From Gnetum montanum (taxonomy: Eukaryota; Streptophyta; Gnetopsida; Gnetales; Gnetaceae), in assembly GCA_015680685.1 (NCBI GenBank), contig MNCI01027022.1, positions 2,020 through 60,017 of the forward strand: a stretch of 57,998 nt of DNA, given 5' to 3'. Within the stretch, counting starts at the first letter, position 1. Every line of letters starts with the position of its first letter. Shown here piece by piece: positions 32,562 through 44,490 of this stretch. The position numbers and the translations under genes are program-made. The notes under the pieces were generated by a model. That model made no database searches. It saw nothing but the letters and a program-made list of their open reading frames with translations, and had not been told where the DNA came from.

Positions 32562-34330
32562 CATGCAAGATTACATCGAAGATAAAGCAAGGTAAGTGCT
32601 ATAGTTTACTATGCACAGATTATCCGTGATGATGTAAAATTGGCATAAAACATCCACTATGATGTTAAACTGACACAACATGTCTTTGGGCCATGACATA
32701 AAACTGGCATCCACAGATTATCCTTGGGCCACGACGTAAAAATAGCACCCAAAACATGGTCTGCTACAACCTTTAACTGGCCATCCCCCGTCCGCTATGA
32801 TGATAAACTAGCACAGCCATCTGTTGGGACCTTAAACTAGCACATTTTTCTACCAAGACCTTAAACTAGTACCAAGACCTTAAACTGGCACATCACGATC
32901 TGCTAGGACCTTAAACTAGCACATTCGACGGTCTACCAAGACCTAAAACTGGGTTCACAATGCAACACCTCCCACCTCACACATGTGACCTTGTGAATAA
33001 GTAAGTGTGCGTATCTTTGAGCTTCTTAGGTAGAATGGGATGGGACATTGTAGTTCTAGAATGAATTTCATGTCATCAAGGAAAAACCCTCTAGGACACA
33101 TGTAGCGTTGCCATCCCTGGCATCTTGCTAATCTTCTGGAGATGTCATTTGACATCTTGTTGACCTTCTAGAGCTACCATCACTACTGCCAATCATCTTG
33201 GTCGTAACTTCCATCGTTAGCACCTTTTTCTAGAGTCCCAGCACTATTGTGGCCTAGCCACAATGTTTCCATCCTCTAGCCCTCACCATCAATAGAGTCT
33301 AAAAAATCATTCACCTATTAGAATTCCCACCTAGCAATTGAATTTCATGACTCTTGCCTTTGATGGGGATTCCTGAGCACCTCCATCATCATCACTTCTA
33401 GCCTATTTAGTGCTCATTTTTAGAAGGGCCATTGAAACTTTTTGGCCTACCACTGCTGAAGCCTGGCAATGTCCCAGGTAAGTAGGACTTTACCCTCACT
33501 TCACATGCGGGTTATTTTTTCTAGTTTTCTCTTTGTTGTGTTTGTAGGATAAAAGCCAAGATGGAGTCATTCAAGAATGCATTCACCACGAGAACAAGGA
33601 ACTACATTATTCCTAAGTACCCACTTTGATCAGCCTAGCTACTTGAGAGTGCATATCCTACTCTCCCTTCAGCCAACTTAATCTCCATTCCTATACTTAC
33701 AATTTCCAACACCTTCTTCACAAGCTTTCCCAATGCACATAAAGCCCTTTCACATGCCCAACCACCAAGCCCATGGTAGACGTAATGCAGCTCGTGCTAT
33801 GGGAGGCCTTTGTAGACTGGTCAAAGCCCCACAAGGATGTAACATAAACTCATCCCGAGGAGGAAACACCTATCCTACAGTGATGACAAGGTTGCCTTTG
33901 AATGAACATGGGTGTGCAAAAAAATGATGAAAATGAAAAATCAATAATGGCAATATCACCAAGTACCCAAAATAGATGACACAGTTGCTCTGCAATCATC
34001 TCAACTTTGGATCAACCACCTCTGAACACTCTGATGAGAGGTCAAAAATCCAAAGGGAGAAGCCACTCATGTGTGTCAAATCCCTCATAAGCATTCCGAC
34101 AAGGGATCACACCATGGTAATGGCTCATCATAATCCATCCTACACCTTTCCTTTTCCATAACACAATTTTCTCAAACCTGTCCCCTTTCTCTATCATACT
34201 TAGCCCTCCTAGCACTCCTAAGCATAGTAAAGGATTATCTAAGTGGGCACTGATAAATGGTGTGGGTGTCGTGTTTAGCATGATGTTTCATGTTCTTTGT
34301 CGACGTCTCTCAGAAAAATCCTCTAGACAT
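32562..34330 (+). other. 3' untranslated region of element B with tandem short repeats
   Basis: Bases 32620-32960 contain about ten copies of a unit of about 35 bp such as CTGCTAGGACCTTAAACTAG followed by CACA, homologous to the 3' UTR of A. The rest, 32960-34330, has no recognisable protein. ORFs of 60-100 codons occur on both strands but have no counterpart at the matching place in A. Confidence 0.6.
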
Positions 34331-34347
34331 CAACAAAGAGGGACCAT
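34331..34347 (+). other. Polypurine tract of element B
   Basis: CAACAAAGAGGGACCAT immediately before TGAAACACC, equivalent to the A tract. Confidence 0.75.
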
Positions 34348-36547
34348 TGAAACACCATCAATTTTGGGACTCTCATGATTTGACATAGTCCCAAAAATTA
34401 GGCAAGGACTTTTGCAAGTGTGATGTCATGTTGAACCAAGCAAACAACATGACACCCTAGAAGTCCTAACGACTACGAAGCCACTTTTGAGCTTGCTTGT
34501 CACCCTCTACAGCATAGACAATGCAACACCCAGTCAAGAGGCCAGTTTGCATGAAAGAGGCACTAGGTATAGACCGTGAAGTTTGGAAAATTTTCTATCT
34601 TCTGGACCATCAAGCTTGCTACGCTCTCTAGCCAGCCTAGCTTGACAAATGTCCTAGTTGATGGTCCACCCAAGTGCCAAGCTAGGAGTTATCAAAGGTG
34701 TTTAGGATGGACTAAATAATTTGGCAAGTTTTCTAACTATGAGACTTGCTACGCTACGCTATGCTACACAGTGTAGCAGGCAATGTGGAGACTGATCAGG
34801 CACCATAGATGTAGTTGGAAATGATTCAGTCCTCCAGGATACCTATCCTGCTTCATCCTTGAAGTGTGATAAGTGTGATGTAGAGAAAATGGGGAAAATT
34901 TAATCAAAATTCACCTCAGTCTAAGTGCTATGCTATGCTACGCTACATAGCGTAGCACAACGTAGTAAATCCCTAGCATGATGAAATTATTCTCTCAGAT
35001 TGTCTTGGCATGGGAAAAAAATTGCCCATACTTCAACCATGAAAAATTCTTGTTCTACTGCCACCACAACATATGACTGACATCCCATGATAGAGTGCTT
35101 ACAAAGTGAGTCAAAATTTAGGCAAAATTGGATGCTATGCTATGCTACGCTGCACAACATAGCAAGGTCAGAATGCACGAAGGTCCTCCATCAAGTTGTT
35201 CTAGCAAAAGAATTATGCTTGGCCATGCTTTGACCTCCAAGACTGCTTGTTCCACTTTTCCCTTGGATCCCAGTCAAAGTCTCTTGACAAAGCATTGAAG
35301 ATTAAGCTACAATTCATGTCACACTTACTGCTACACTGTGCTACGCTGCAGCAGGAACACTGAGGCTAAAAGTATCCTAGAGATGAAACCAAGAGGTCTT
35401 AGGCTTCTTCAATAGGAAAAGTGTAATAGCTAGTTGCTGAGATAGCTTGTCTTGCTAGGCCTCAAAGGGGTATTTTTGATTTTTGAGTAATGGTCATTTC
35501 TACCCCAGCATCTTCTTGATAGAAAAGATCAGTAGTTTGCTTTGTTTTGCACTCCTTATTGATTCCTATAGTTGTCCCTATGCTTAACCTTACTCACAAG
35601 AGAAGGGAAGACGTAGTTCTGGAGCGTAGGCTCCACTTTGCATTTGATGTGAGCATTTTTTCTATAAAAACATGCTAGTCCCCTGGATTCTAGCACATGC
35701 AATTTGAACGATATGGTCATGCCTTAGCAGGTTTCACTTCCAGCCTTGTTCCACTTGGCATAGCACTTCAGCGTAGCACATCAGCATAGCACCGCACGTC
35801 AGCGTAGCACATCCACAATTCATGCCATGTGAGACCTAGTACATGTGGTGTCCAAACCACATCTCTCTCTCACTCTTGGCCCTATAAAAAGCCCAACAAA
35901 AAATGTTCAAGGGATTGGCTTTTTTGAGTTGGCTTTCTTGTAGTTGGCTTCTAGAGATTGGCATTTTGGAAATTAGCTTTGGCAAGGAGGTTGGCAAGAA
36001 GAAGGTTGGTGGACAAAAAATTCCTATAGTAGCACTTCCCTGATCTCTCTTCAACCCAACATAGTAGCTCTTAACCAAGCATCGACTCAATGGTTCCTGT
36101 TGGCACCCCATTGGCAGCAGTCCAAGAGCTATGACCATATTGTTCCATTGTTGGTTGTGCTTGTCTAGTACTACACATTAGTTGTAGACCTTCTTCAGCT
36201 AAACAAAGATTAGATCCCCTAATTTTTGGGGTGGTGCATTCCCTCACTTAAACTCTTGTTCTATTTTTTACTATTACATGTATGCTTATTGTCATGGTTA
36301 TATACTCTAATGCATTTTTATTGTTGTGCACCTCACATTTTCTTCCATTTCGATCTTAGTGTATTACGTTTTAAAATTACTATTTGCATATGGTTATTGT
36401 ACACCACATAAGTCCTTGTCTGATTGACTAGACAGTTTAGGGCATCCCATTGCCATTTTCTCCAGCACGGCCCTTGCACGGATCCGGGGTTAGGCTGTAT
36501 GTTCGATAACCTCTCAGTGTTCCAGCCACCAACGTTTTTAGACATCA
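34348..36547 (+). repeat. 3' LTR of element B
   Basis: 2200 bp, TGAAACACC...ATCA. TATA box CCCTATAAAAAGCCC at about 35880-35894, then TTCAAGGGATTGG. Quasi-palindromes such as TGCTACGCTACATAGCGTAG at 34930-34965, also at 34745-34770 and 35133-35165. The 3' part is homologous to the 5' LTR 17526-18909. Confidence 0.9.
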
Positions 36548-36559
36548 CAAGTTGTAGAT

Positions 36560-37640
36560 GTTAATAGTATGGTTTTGGCATCAAAATTGATTATTTTGAA
36601 GGTCATCTGATATTTTTTACAGTCATCCCCCCCAAAGCCATGCTAGCCAGCATGGGTCTAGTGTGGATGTGGGGGCAATGATAGCTTTTTACTATTCTTA
36701 GGTCTATTTTAGAGTGCCTAATGGTTCTAGGAGGCTCTAGTAGAGTTCTAAGGTCACAAGGGTAGGTTTTAAGGCTATTTTAGGCTATGACTTGGGTTTT
36801 ATGGATCACCCTCAGAGTACCAACGTTGGACCCATGTTGGCAAGCATGGGTGGGGGGTTCCCTAGCATGAGCATGAGTAGAATTTAATTATAACTAATAT
36901 TTTGTTAAATCTTTGCTACCAACGGCAAAGGGAAGGTGTTAAGGCTATGTGAGTAAGTTTTGAAGCGATTTTGAGGTATTGGTAGGTTTTTGTGGGTTAT
37001 CCCCAAGGCACCCATGTTGAACGCACTCTAGTTAGCATGGGTGGAGGGGTTCCCTAGCATGGAAAAGGTGTGAGGAATCTCATTTGACTTGTTTTTGGTT
37101 GGTTTTTTTTTGCCAGAGGTTATGGAGAAGTGTTAAGGTGAAAAATTGTTAACTAGGAGGTTGATTTTGGGATTTTAAGGTTCTACCTCATCCATCCACA
37201 TGAGAGCCATGGTGGCTAGCATGGATGGGATGTCCCCTAGCATGGCTCCACCAAATCCTAAGGGTTTTGATACTTTTTATTGGATTTGAAAAGGTTTTTG
37301 AGCTATTAGGGATGTCTAGTGGGGTTCCTAGCTTTGTGTGTCAATTTTAGGCTCAAATTGAGGTTTGGTTGATACTTGTCAATGTTTTACTTCCTTGGGA
37401 AACATTGATTAGCATGGATGAGGCCTTGCCCAACATGGTTACCCAAAGTAACAAGTTGCGTGAAGGGTTCTAGCCCTTGTTGGGACTTGGGATTTGATAG
37501 TGTCCATTCTAGCTACTAAATATGGAAAGGAGGTTAAGGTTCATGATTGTGGGGCATGTAAGGTTAGGATCCATGTTAGATCCATGCTACCTAGTGTGGG
37601 TGAAGTGGGTATAAGGTTGGAAAATGCTTCTATAGGTTTT
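36560..37640. repeat. Degenerate 190-bp tandem (satellite-like) array
   Basis: The motif AGCATGGG or AGCATGGA recurs at about 36649, 36843, 37034, 37218 and 37411, with a weaker copy near 37592. Spacings are 194, 191, 184, 193 and 181 bp. Around each anchor the order is conserved: a line like GGTTTTAAGGCTATTTTAGG, then CACCC..GTTGGAC, then GGGGTTCCCTAGCATG. No coding capacity is seen. It starts right after the B 3' LTR. Confidence 0.65.
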
Positions 37641-37987
37641 GAGGAGGTTAAACCCTAGTGTAGAAGAGGTTTTACGGCTTAAAATCCACTTTTCTTGGGA
37701 GGTGCTTGGTGGGGCCCATCCAAATTCAAATTTTTGGGCTTTTTTTTTTTGCAACTTCCACCATTCTAGCATTTCTTGGACTTTTCCCACTTGCAACTAC
37801 TAGTGCACCATGAGTTTTAGTGCATGGATTTGGCAATGGACGTTTGAAGTAGCCACTTAGGTTGAAACTTGGTTTTTTTATGGTTGTTTTACCTAAAAAT
37901 CATCCACACAATTCATTCTTCTCCTAGAAATACACTAGCTAGACCTATTTGTAGAAAATCTAATCACAAACCTTATCCATCCTCAAC
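37641..37987. other. AT-rich stretch before the 38-41.5 kb gene remnant
   Basis: No gene, promoter or repeat is clearly recognisable. It may hold the upstream region of the gene starting at 37988. Confidence 0.3.
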
Positions 37988-40900
37988 ATGGTTAATCCAG
38001 GTTCCTCCTCTAGCAATGTTACCACCAAGAACCTGATAAATTTTTAGTGATTTTTAGCATTGTTAAGTAGCATCATGAAGAAGAAGGCAAGAAAAAGCAA
38101 GAAACCCATCTTGGAAGATTTTGATGTAGTAGTAAGAGGCATCTCTATCTACAATATCCCATGATTGGGCAAGGATCCATATTAATCACCCCAAGGTAGG
38201 CCATTCCTAGCTATTTTTACAGTGTTCTCGGTTGTTTTCCTAGTAAAGGAATTGGCCATTTTGTCAAATCTAGGTCACTATAGTGGTTAAAACTAAATTT
38301 TGAGAAAGTAAAATCCTATTATTTGGTGGGTTTTATGTGTTTTCAGTGTTTCTTGGGCATTTAAATATGGTTTTATGTAGGTTTTAAATTTTTTTTCAGT
38401 TAATTTTTATGTGTTTTTTGTTGTTTCGGTTAAAAAAGCAACACTATAGAATTTTTTATTAAGAGAAAAATTATGAATTTTTAATTTTTAAGGTTATGGG
38501 TTTTAAATTTAAGGTTTAAGGTGTTGAATGACTATGGTTTGATGTGATTTTAGTTTATGGTTAATTTTAGGTGATTATTTTTGTTAAGTGGTATGGTTTG
38601 TAAAAATGGCTAGGAATTTCTATGTTTTTAAGTTGTGGATTTGTAGGTATTTGTTTAAAGATTCCAACGATCTTAGAATAACTAAATTGGAGTTTTAATT
38701 AATTTGAGCTGAATTTTTTACTAAACTCATGAGAGAAGGGGTTTTGCCATTATGGTCAAGTTCATGTCATTTTGGTAGCATTTTCTGCAATAGTGACTGA
38801 GAAATTTTATGTTTTCTCTATTTGAGTGTTTAGTTTAAGGTTTTAGAATTTCAATAGTGGTGGAATCACTAGATTTCATTAAGCAGTTGATTTTTTATGA
38901 TTTTTCTTGTAAAGTTTTACAAATTAAGGTTTTTTTTTGGGTACATGGTTTTACCCCTTGAAGATGGGCAACGTTGACACATAGGATGAATTTTCTTATC
39001 AACGTCACATGTTCCTAGGGATACTTGGGGATGTTATGAGTTGTTATGAGTTATTTTGATTAATGTTAAGAAGTTTTTAATATTTTTTACCAATGATTTC
39101 CTATGGCTGTTTTCTTAGTTTTGTTGTTAAATTATATGTTTTGGTTAAACTAGATTAGGGTTTTGCATAATTTTTTTAACCTTTTTTAAGTTTTATATTT
39201 TCATGTTGATGCTTTTGTATTCTAGTTATGATTTTAATGTTTTCATAGGCTTTTTTAATATTTATGTTTAAAATTTTAAAGAATTTGGGCTAACCCCCTT
39301 AGAGTTTTCTACGATCGTTAGTTTCACCATTAACTAGGATGTTTGGCAAAATTCTCATGAAATTCAAAGTAGTGTATGATTGTTGTTGAATTTGGCTATG
39401 GTTGTGGTTGTTTCTAGTTTTATTCTATTTTAAATGATTAAAATAGTTTTGTCATAGTGTATTTTTATTTCCATGTAGGGCCTTCCTAAAGTCAATCCTA
39501 GTCATGGTTGAGCTAGTAGGAATACTTTGCTACATCCACCAGTCTAAACCCAAAACTTACCTTACTAACCTAGTTTTTGAGTGGGGTTCCTTATGGTTCT
39601 AGCTAGGTGCAAGAGATTTCTTGGCCTTTCTCTTGAAAAAATTTAGTGTGATGATGTGGTCACACTTGTCTGATTATATGACCAATGCCATCATGGAGAC
39701 CCTATTGCATCGATCTTTTAGTATGATCGTTAGGTTCATAATGGATGATCTTGAGACCCACATAGAAGGGGAGGTGTTAGATAGTAAGGGGACTAGGGGG
39801 ACCCACAAAATGTCCCAAATCTAGAACATGCCAAAGTTCTCTTAGTATAATGATGAGAACACACTGATGGTTATACACTAGGCCCACACACTATTCTAGA
39901 ATCCTCCTAGCATAGTGTACCACCTAGAGGGGTAAGTATGGTTGTGATAAGTTAGGTTTGTTATGTTTTGTTTTTTTTCTTGCTACTCTTCATTGGCTTA
40001 TGAGTTCTAACATTTCAAATGCTAAACATATTGCAAGTACAAGGTTAGTAACCAATGCTTGATCAAGAATGATCAAACCTTGGAGGTGGCTTAGACTGTG
40101 ATGGGAGTATTTACCAAGAGCCTAATAATAAGAATTTCAATGGTTGATCAATTAAAGATAATTTTTATAAATATATCAAAGACTTTGCTCTAGCCTTCAA
40201 GATGTGTGTAGCCATTGAGACCACGCACAATTGGTGGATGACCCCTAAACATGTTCCAAAAGGGGGCACCATTGCTGGAACCTCTGCACAACCCTCATTG
40301 AGCAAAAAGAAGAAAGGTGAGAAAGGTTTTCATTTTGGTTTGTTATGTTTTTATGGATACATGATACAAGGATATTTTGGTCTTAAGTATTTTCAAAGTT
40401 TTAATCTATATGGTTCTTATTATATTTCAATTATACATTATGTGTCTATGCCTTAACTAACTAGCCATTTTCGTTGTTCTCTTGTAGGGGCTTCCACCTC
40501 CTTCAACATCACCTTGGTTAATTTATGATGCCTTGAGGAGATTCTCATCCTAAAGTATGGTGAATTGGAAGTGGCACAATGTTGGTTGAGGGAATAGGCA
40601 CCTAGAAAGATCCAAGCAACCATTGTTGATGTAGGTTTGCTTGATCTTTCTATGGCACCTAGCCCAATCATCCTTGCCGCTAAGATGGTGAACATTATTG
40701 ACTCTATTGATGAAGGAGCCAAGAAGTTCATCACTAAGGTGCATAATGTGTTAATCATCTTTCCCATCAATGAGGCTACCTTCTATGACCTCTTTGGTGT
40801 TTTCACTAAAGGAATAAGAGTTGCTATCAAACTAGCAAAGGAGGTAGGCCATTTCAAGAAGGTGAAGGCATGGTAGGGTGCTCGTTGTGATCATTTTGGG

Positions 40901-41543
40901 TTATCCTTGGAGGATTTCCAAGTGCTACAAGTAAGGTTATTTTATCCCTTATTCAGATCCTATGCCTTCCCTAAGCTATTGTCATAGAAGAAGGTGATCG
41001 AGATTACCTAGGTGTGGACCATGATGAAGGTCTTGATAGAAGGTGCTTGGTTCAACTAGGTTACTCACTTGGCCTCTAGGCTATGGGAAAAAATCCTCAA
41101 ACTATGGACGGATCTCACTACAATATACCACATGCACTATGCATTATTTGTGGCATATTTGAGGAGATTTTTGAAGTTCTTGATGGTGAGGAGGGATATG
41201 TGATGGGTGAGCAAAGAACCATTACAACTCTTTAGGCCTTGGATAAATCACATTTATCCAACCATGTAAGCCTAGAACCCACAAGAAGATGTCAAGAAGT
41301 CACTCTTTATCATCACTAACTGACTTAGTGGTAGGTGTTTTGCTTCTCATGACAGTATGAGGGTTAAGCCTCATATTGAGCAAGCCAATGGCAAAAGGGC
41401 CAAGGAGTTTCTTGCTGAAGCTAATGGGATAGCTAGCATAAAGTTGAAGTAGCCTATGGTAGAAGAAGTAGCACTAGCCATGGAGCAACCTTCTAAAAGG
41501 AGGCTTATTCTCAAGTTTAGTCAGACACATGGGGTAGTCATAG
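37988..41543 (+). pseudogene. Third copy of the FCP1-like gene (N-terminal half), outside a visible Tat element
   Basis: Exon 1 about 37988-38195 (MVNPGSSSSNVTTKN; lysine-rich KKKARKSKKP after stops), donor GTAGGC. A long AT-rich intron follows to 39478. Exon 2 39479-39931: KSILVMVELVGILCYI, ARDFLAFLLKKFSVMMW, NMPKFS.YNDENTLM, NPPSIVYHLEG. A further exon 40130-40320 reads IKDFALAFKMCVAIETTHNW. Exon 40487-41543 is the unknown domain: LLDLSMAPSPIILAAKMVNI, FYPLFRSYAFPKLLS, IYHMHYALFVAYLRRFLKFL. It ends at a GTATTTTC donor. Homologous along its length to A exons 1-4. The C-terminal exons do not follow, because the Athila-like element C begins at about 41.6 kb. Many stops. Could be a fragment of a Tat element or a relative of the host progenitor. 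Confidence 0.65.
38196..39478 (+). other. Long AT-rich intron of the third FCP1-like copy
   Basis: Strongly T-rich on the plus strand, donor GTAGGC at 38196 and acceptor TTTCCATGTAG ending at 39478. No ORF or repeat of note is seen. Confidence 0.45.
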
Positions 41544-41559
41544 GTATTTTCTGAGTTTT

Positions 41560-42525
41560 TGCTATTTACATTTCAATTTTTAAGGTTATAATCGTGTAAG
41601 GTTATTAGGTTGTTGATGAGTCATGTTAAGTTGGCTACGTTGACGAGGCCTAGTCGATGCATCTTACCATCCATCGATGAGGCCTCATCAATGCAATGTC
41701 AATTTTCTTGATTTTTAGCTATAAATACGTACTTGCAATCACATTTATGGCATAAGAAAATTGTAGTTGTAGTGGAACTCTTGCAATTTTTTCCATTTGA
41801 AAGTTAGAATTTTTCCTCCAAGTGCTCGCAATAGGAGTCATTGAGTGTATGGATCTTTATTTGAGCATTGTTGTACCTGAGCATGACAGTGTGTGCAACA
41901 ATAAAGACAAGCTTTCTAATAAACCTTGCAACACTTTGGATAGATTAACTACTTTATTTATGCATTTGCTATTTTCAATTATTTATTAAATTTTTTCAAT
42001 TAGTTATTAAATATTTTCCCAGTTACTATGTTAATGAGACAATTAAGTGAGATAGATTATGCACATAAGTACGATCGATTTGAGCATAACAAGTATTTGC
42101 TTGGTAATAATCCCAGTAGCATTATTGCTTGGTACACCCAGTAGCGTAGCACTTGGTTTCCCAGTAGCAGATATGTGCGTTCAGGACATGTATGGAAAGT
42201 GGGGATGGATACCTATGTTAGGATTAGTTAAATGATTAGTTGAGTAGTTAATTTAGATTAGTTAATCAAATCCCTTATTATCTACAATTCAAGCATCCAA
42301 CTATAAAACATAAAAATGATAAAAATTGAATGTCTCAGTTACACTTAATCATACCAATGAATGTCACAAGTGTAATTAGGAAAACAATGATTAACCTTAA
42401 GGTTATATCCACTTTCTAAAGGGCTAGTGCACTGGAAATGACAAAGTCTACGAAATTCGACCGAATTGCATGTGAATGCTTTGTGATTCGTATGGTTGGG
42501 TGTAGGGGTATCTCACTGCTCATCA
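41560..42525 (+). repeat. Probable 5' LTR of Athila-like element C
   Basis: Ends CTGCTCATCA, two bases before a tRNA-Asp-type PBS. TATA box GCTATAAATACG at about 41718-41729. Upstream are AGGCCT palindromes (GACGAGGCCTAGTCGATGCA, GATGAGGCCTCATCAATGCA). The left end is not exact: it lies between 41544 and about 41650. A related U3-like block is at 50225-50420. Confidence 0.6.
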
Positions 42526-42526
42526 T

Positions 42527-42544
42527 TGGTACTATTACCAGGGA
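42527..42544 (+). other. Decayed primer binding site of element C
   Basis: TGGTACTATTACCAGGGA differs from the tRNA-Asp-type PBS TGGCGCCGTTGCCGGGGA, used by Athila elements, at six positions. All six are C to T or G to A, as from loss of methylated cytosines. This supports the Athila assignment. Confidence 0.65.
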
Positions 42545-42679
42545 CTTTATTTGTGGAACATGCACTATTTATATTTAAGTAAATATCATTATATCATTGT
42601 ATGAACCTAAAGGTCAATATCATTTCTATTATACATAGAGTTATAAGAGCACACTAACAATTTTGTTTTGTTTTGCAAA

Positions 42680-44490
42680 ATGTCTTATTTTTCTTGCAAG
42701 CATGAGGATACCAAGCCACTATTCCCACAAGAATGCAAGGTGGTATACACTCATCCAAATGATTTTGTGTTGAATTTCACCTTCATCCTACATCAAGATG
42801 AATAGATGAGATAACATGATATGGAGGGCAATGTTGTCTTGCCCCTCGATAGATCTGTGCCTGGGATGTTATTCAAAATCCTTAAAAATTTGGGCATAGT
42901 AGATCTTCATGAAGAATACGTTGTGGATGGTTATGACACTAAAAACTACTATCCCATTGAAACACAACGTAAATGAGATAAATGTCAGGAGAAACTCCAT
43001 GAAGCTACAAAGGGAAAACATTACACTAACCCCTTGTTCCTACTAGATTAAAAGGACAATGAGGATCCTCCCTTGGAAGGTTCTCAACATGAAGATTTTC
43101 CACCCCCTGCTATTGATGGTGAGGGTGTGAACCTGACCCTGCGATTGACTATTCATAAATTGGATTTAGGAAAAAGTGATAGCGAAGGTAAGGGCTCGGG
43201 TAAACATCGCAACAACAAGAGATCTAAGGATGGTGATCATAACAAGTGTAACAGTGGTGGCAGATACCACCATGGTAGTGGTAGTTCACCTTCCTCTTCA
43301 TCCTCTTCATCTAATTCCAAATATTCCTCTTCATCTAACAATTCTCATGAAAGCCACCATTGAAACAACCATGATTAAGGTGATCACCAAGATAACAATG
43401 ACCATGAAGGCCACCAAAACTAAAGGGATGGATGAAACCATCATTGGCATCATCAATGCAATGATGATGATGAGCCTCTATTGGTGACTCAAAGCATGCT
43501 CAACATTGTAGAGGTAGTGAAAATCCCAACCAAGCATATGAAGGAGAGTTGGATTAAGTGCCTGGACATGAACAATATCCCAGCAAGATTTTTAAGATGC
43601 TTGTGCCTTACAAAACATAGAGAATGAGTAGCAGAAACTTAAACTTTTCCCAAGGACACTCATTAAGAAAGTTGAAAGTTGGTACCAGTATTTAGAGCTA
43701 GAATCTATCCACAGATGGTGTACTTTGTTAGAACTATTCAATGACAAATACTAGATGTACTCTAGGATGTCTAATCTGAGAAGGCAAATTGAACATTGGA
43801 AACAAGGAGCACATGAACCCTTAGATGCCATCATGGCCCAATACTATTCACTCCTACACTAATGCCCTAGCGATGGTTACTCTCAGAGGGAACAACTTTA
43901 CCACATCATAGATGGGTTTAGAGTTGAAACAAGAAGAACCCTTGGGGCATATGCAAAAGGAAGGTTGCCTAAATTAAGAGCTCATTAGATCCAAAGGTTA
44001 ATTGAGCAGGTAGAAAAAGAAGAAGGTGAGCTACAAAAAAGGGAAAGTGTTAGTATAACAAGGATCCTTCCATTAGAAAATGAGAGGTCTGATTTTATGA
44101 TGAGGAGGAATCAACACTTGATGAAGTGGTGAACAAAAAGACCTTGCCCATCCAAAAATCTATTTTTGACATTTTAGCCAAGGTTGACAAGTTATGGAAC
44201 TGTTTGGATGAAAAATTTCAAATTTCTTTGAAGATTGTTGAAGAAGACAAAGAGAAAAATAGTTATTGTAATCACAAGAGTAGAAAAGAAGCTAAACGTG
44301 CCTACCAAAGAGGTAAGGAAAAAACTGTTGTAGTAGAGGAAGTTGTGGAGTCTGACTTTGATGATGAAACTGAATGTGACATATGCCAATACGAACATCC
44401 AAAGGGATGTTTCCCTAGGGTGTCATACTTACAAGAGTCTAGAGTGTATGCATTGAATCCTTGTCTAGTGCATAGGCAAGCCCCAAAATG
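42680..44490 (+). pseudogene. gag region of Athila-like element C
   Basis: Starts MSYFSCKHEDTKPLFPQECK. A serine- and histidine-rich linker lies at 43260-43360. Then a core with WIKCLDMNNIPARFLR and, much decayed, gag-like helices up to about 44000. The C-terminal part (44126-44490) is charged and has CDICQYEHPKGC (about 44375-44410), which may be a degenerate zinc knuckle. Frame is broken many times by TAG stops. Role: particle protein. The gag assignment is mainly by position before protease and RT. Confidence 0.6.

Larger units (their letters stand above)
17526..36547 (+). mobile_element. Element B: Tat-lineage Ty3/gypsy retrotransposon, plus strand, 5' LTR interrupted by A
   Basis: Order: 3' part of the 5' LTR (17526-18909), PBS, leader, gag, protease, spacer with an opposite-strand gene, RT, RNase H, second RNase H, integrase, 3' UTR, PPT and 3' LTR (34348-36547). 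The missing first part of the 5' LTR, corresponding to 34348-about 35340, should lie beyond the left window edge, past element A. B is in the same family as A: same PBS, LTR start, domain order and antisense gene. B also carries many TAG stops, but its RT YVDD and integrase DDE residues are preserved. Confidence 0.85.

Noticed and set aside
33700-34280. ORFs of 60-79 codons in the B 3' UTR
   Set aside because: Short, no domain, no equivalent in A.
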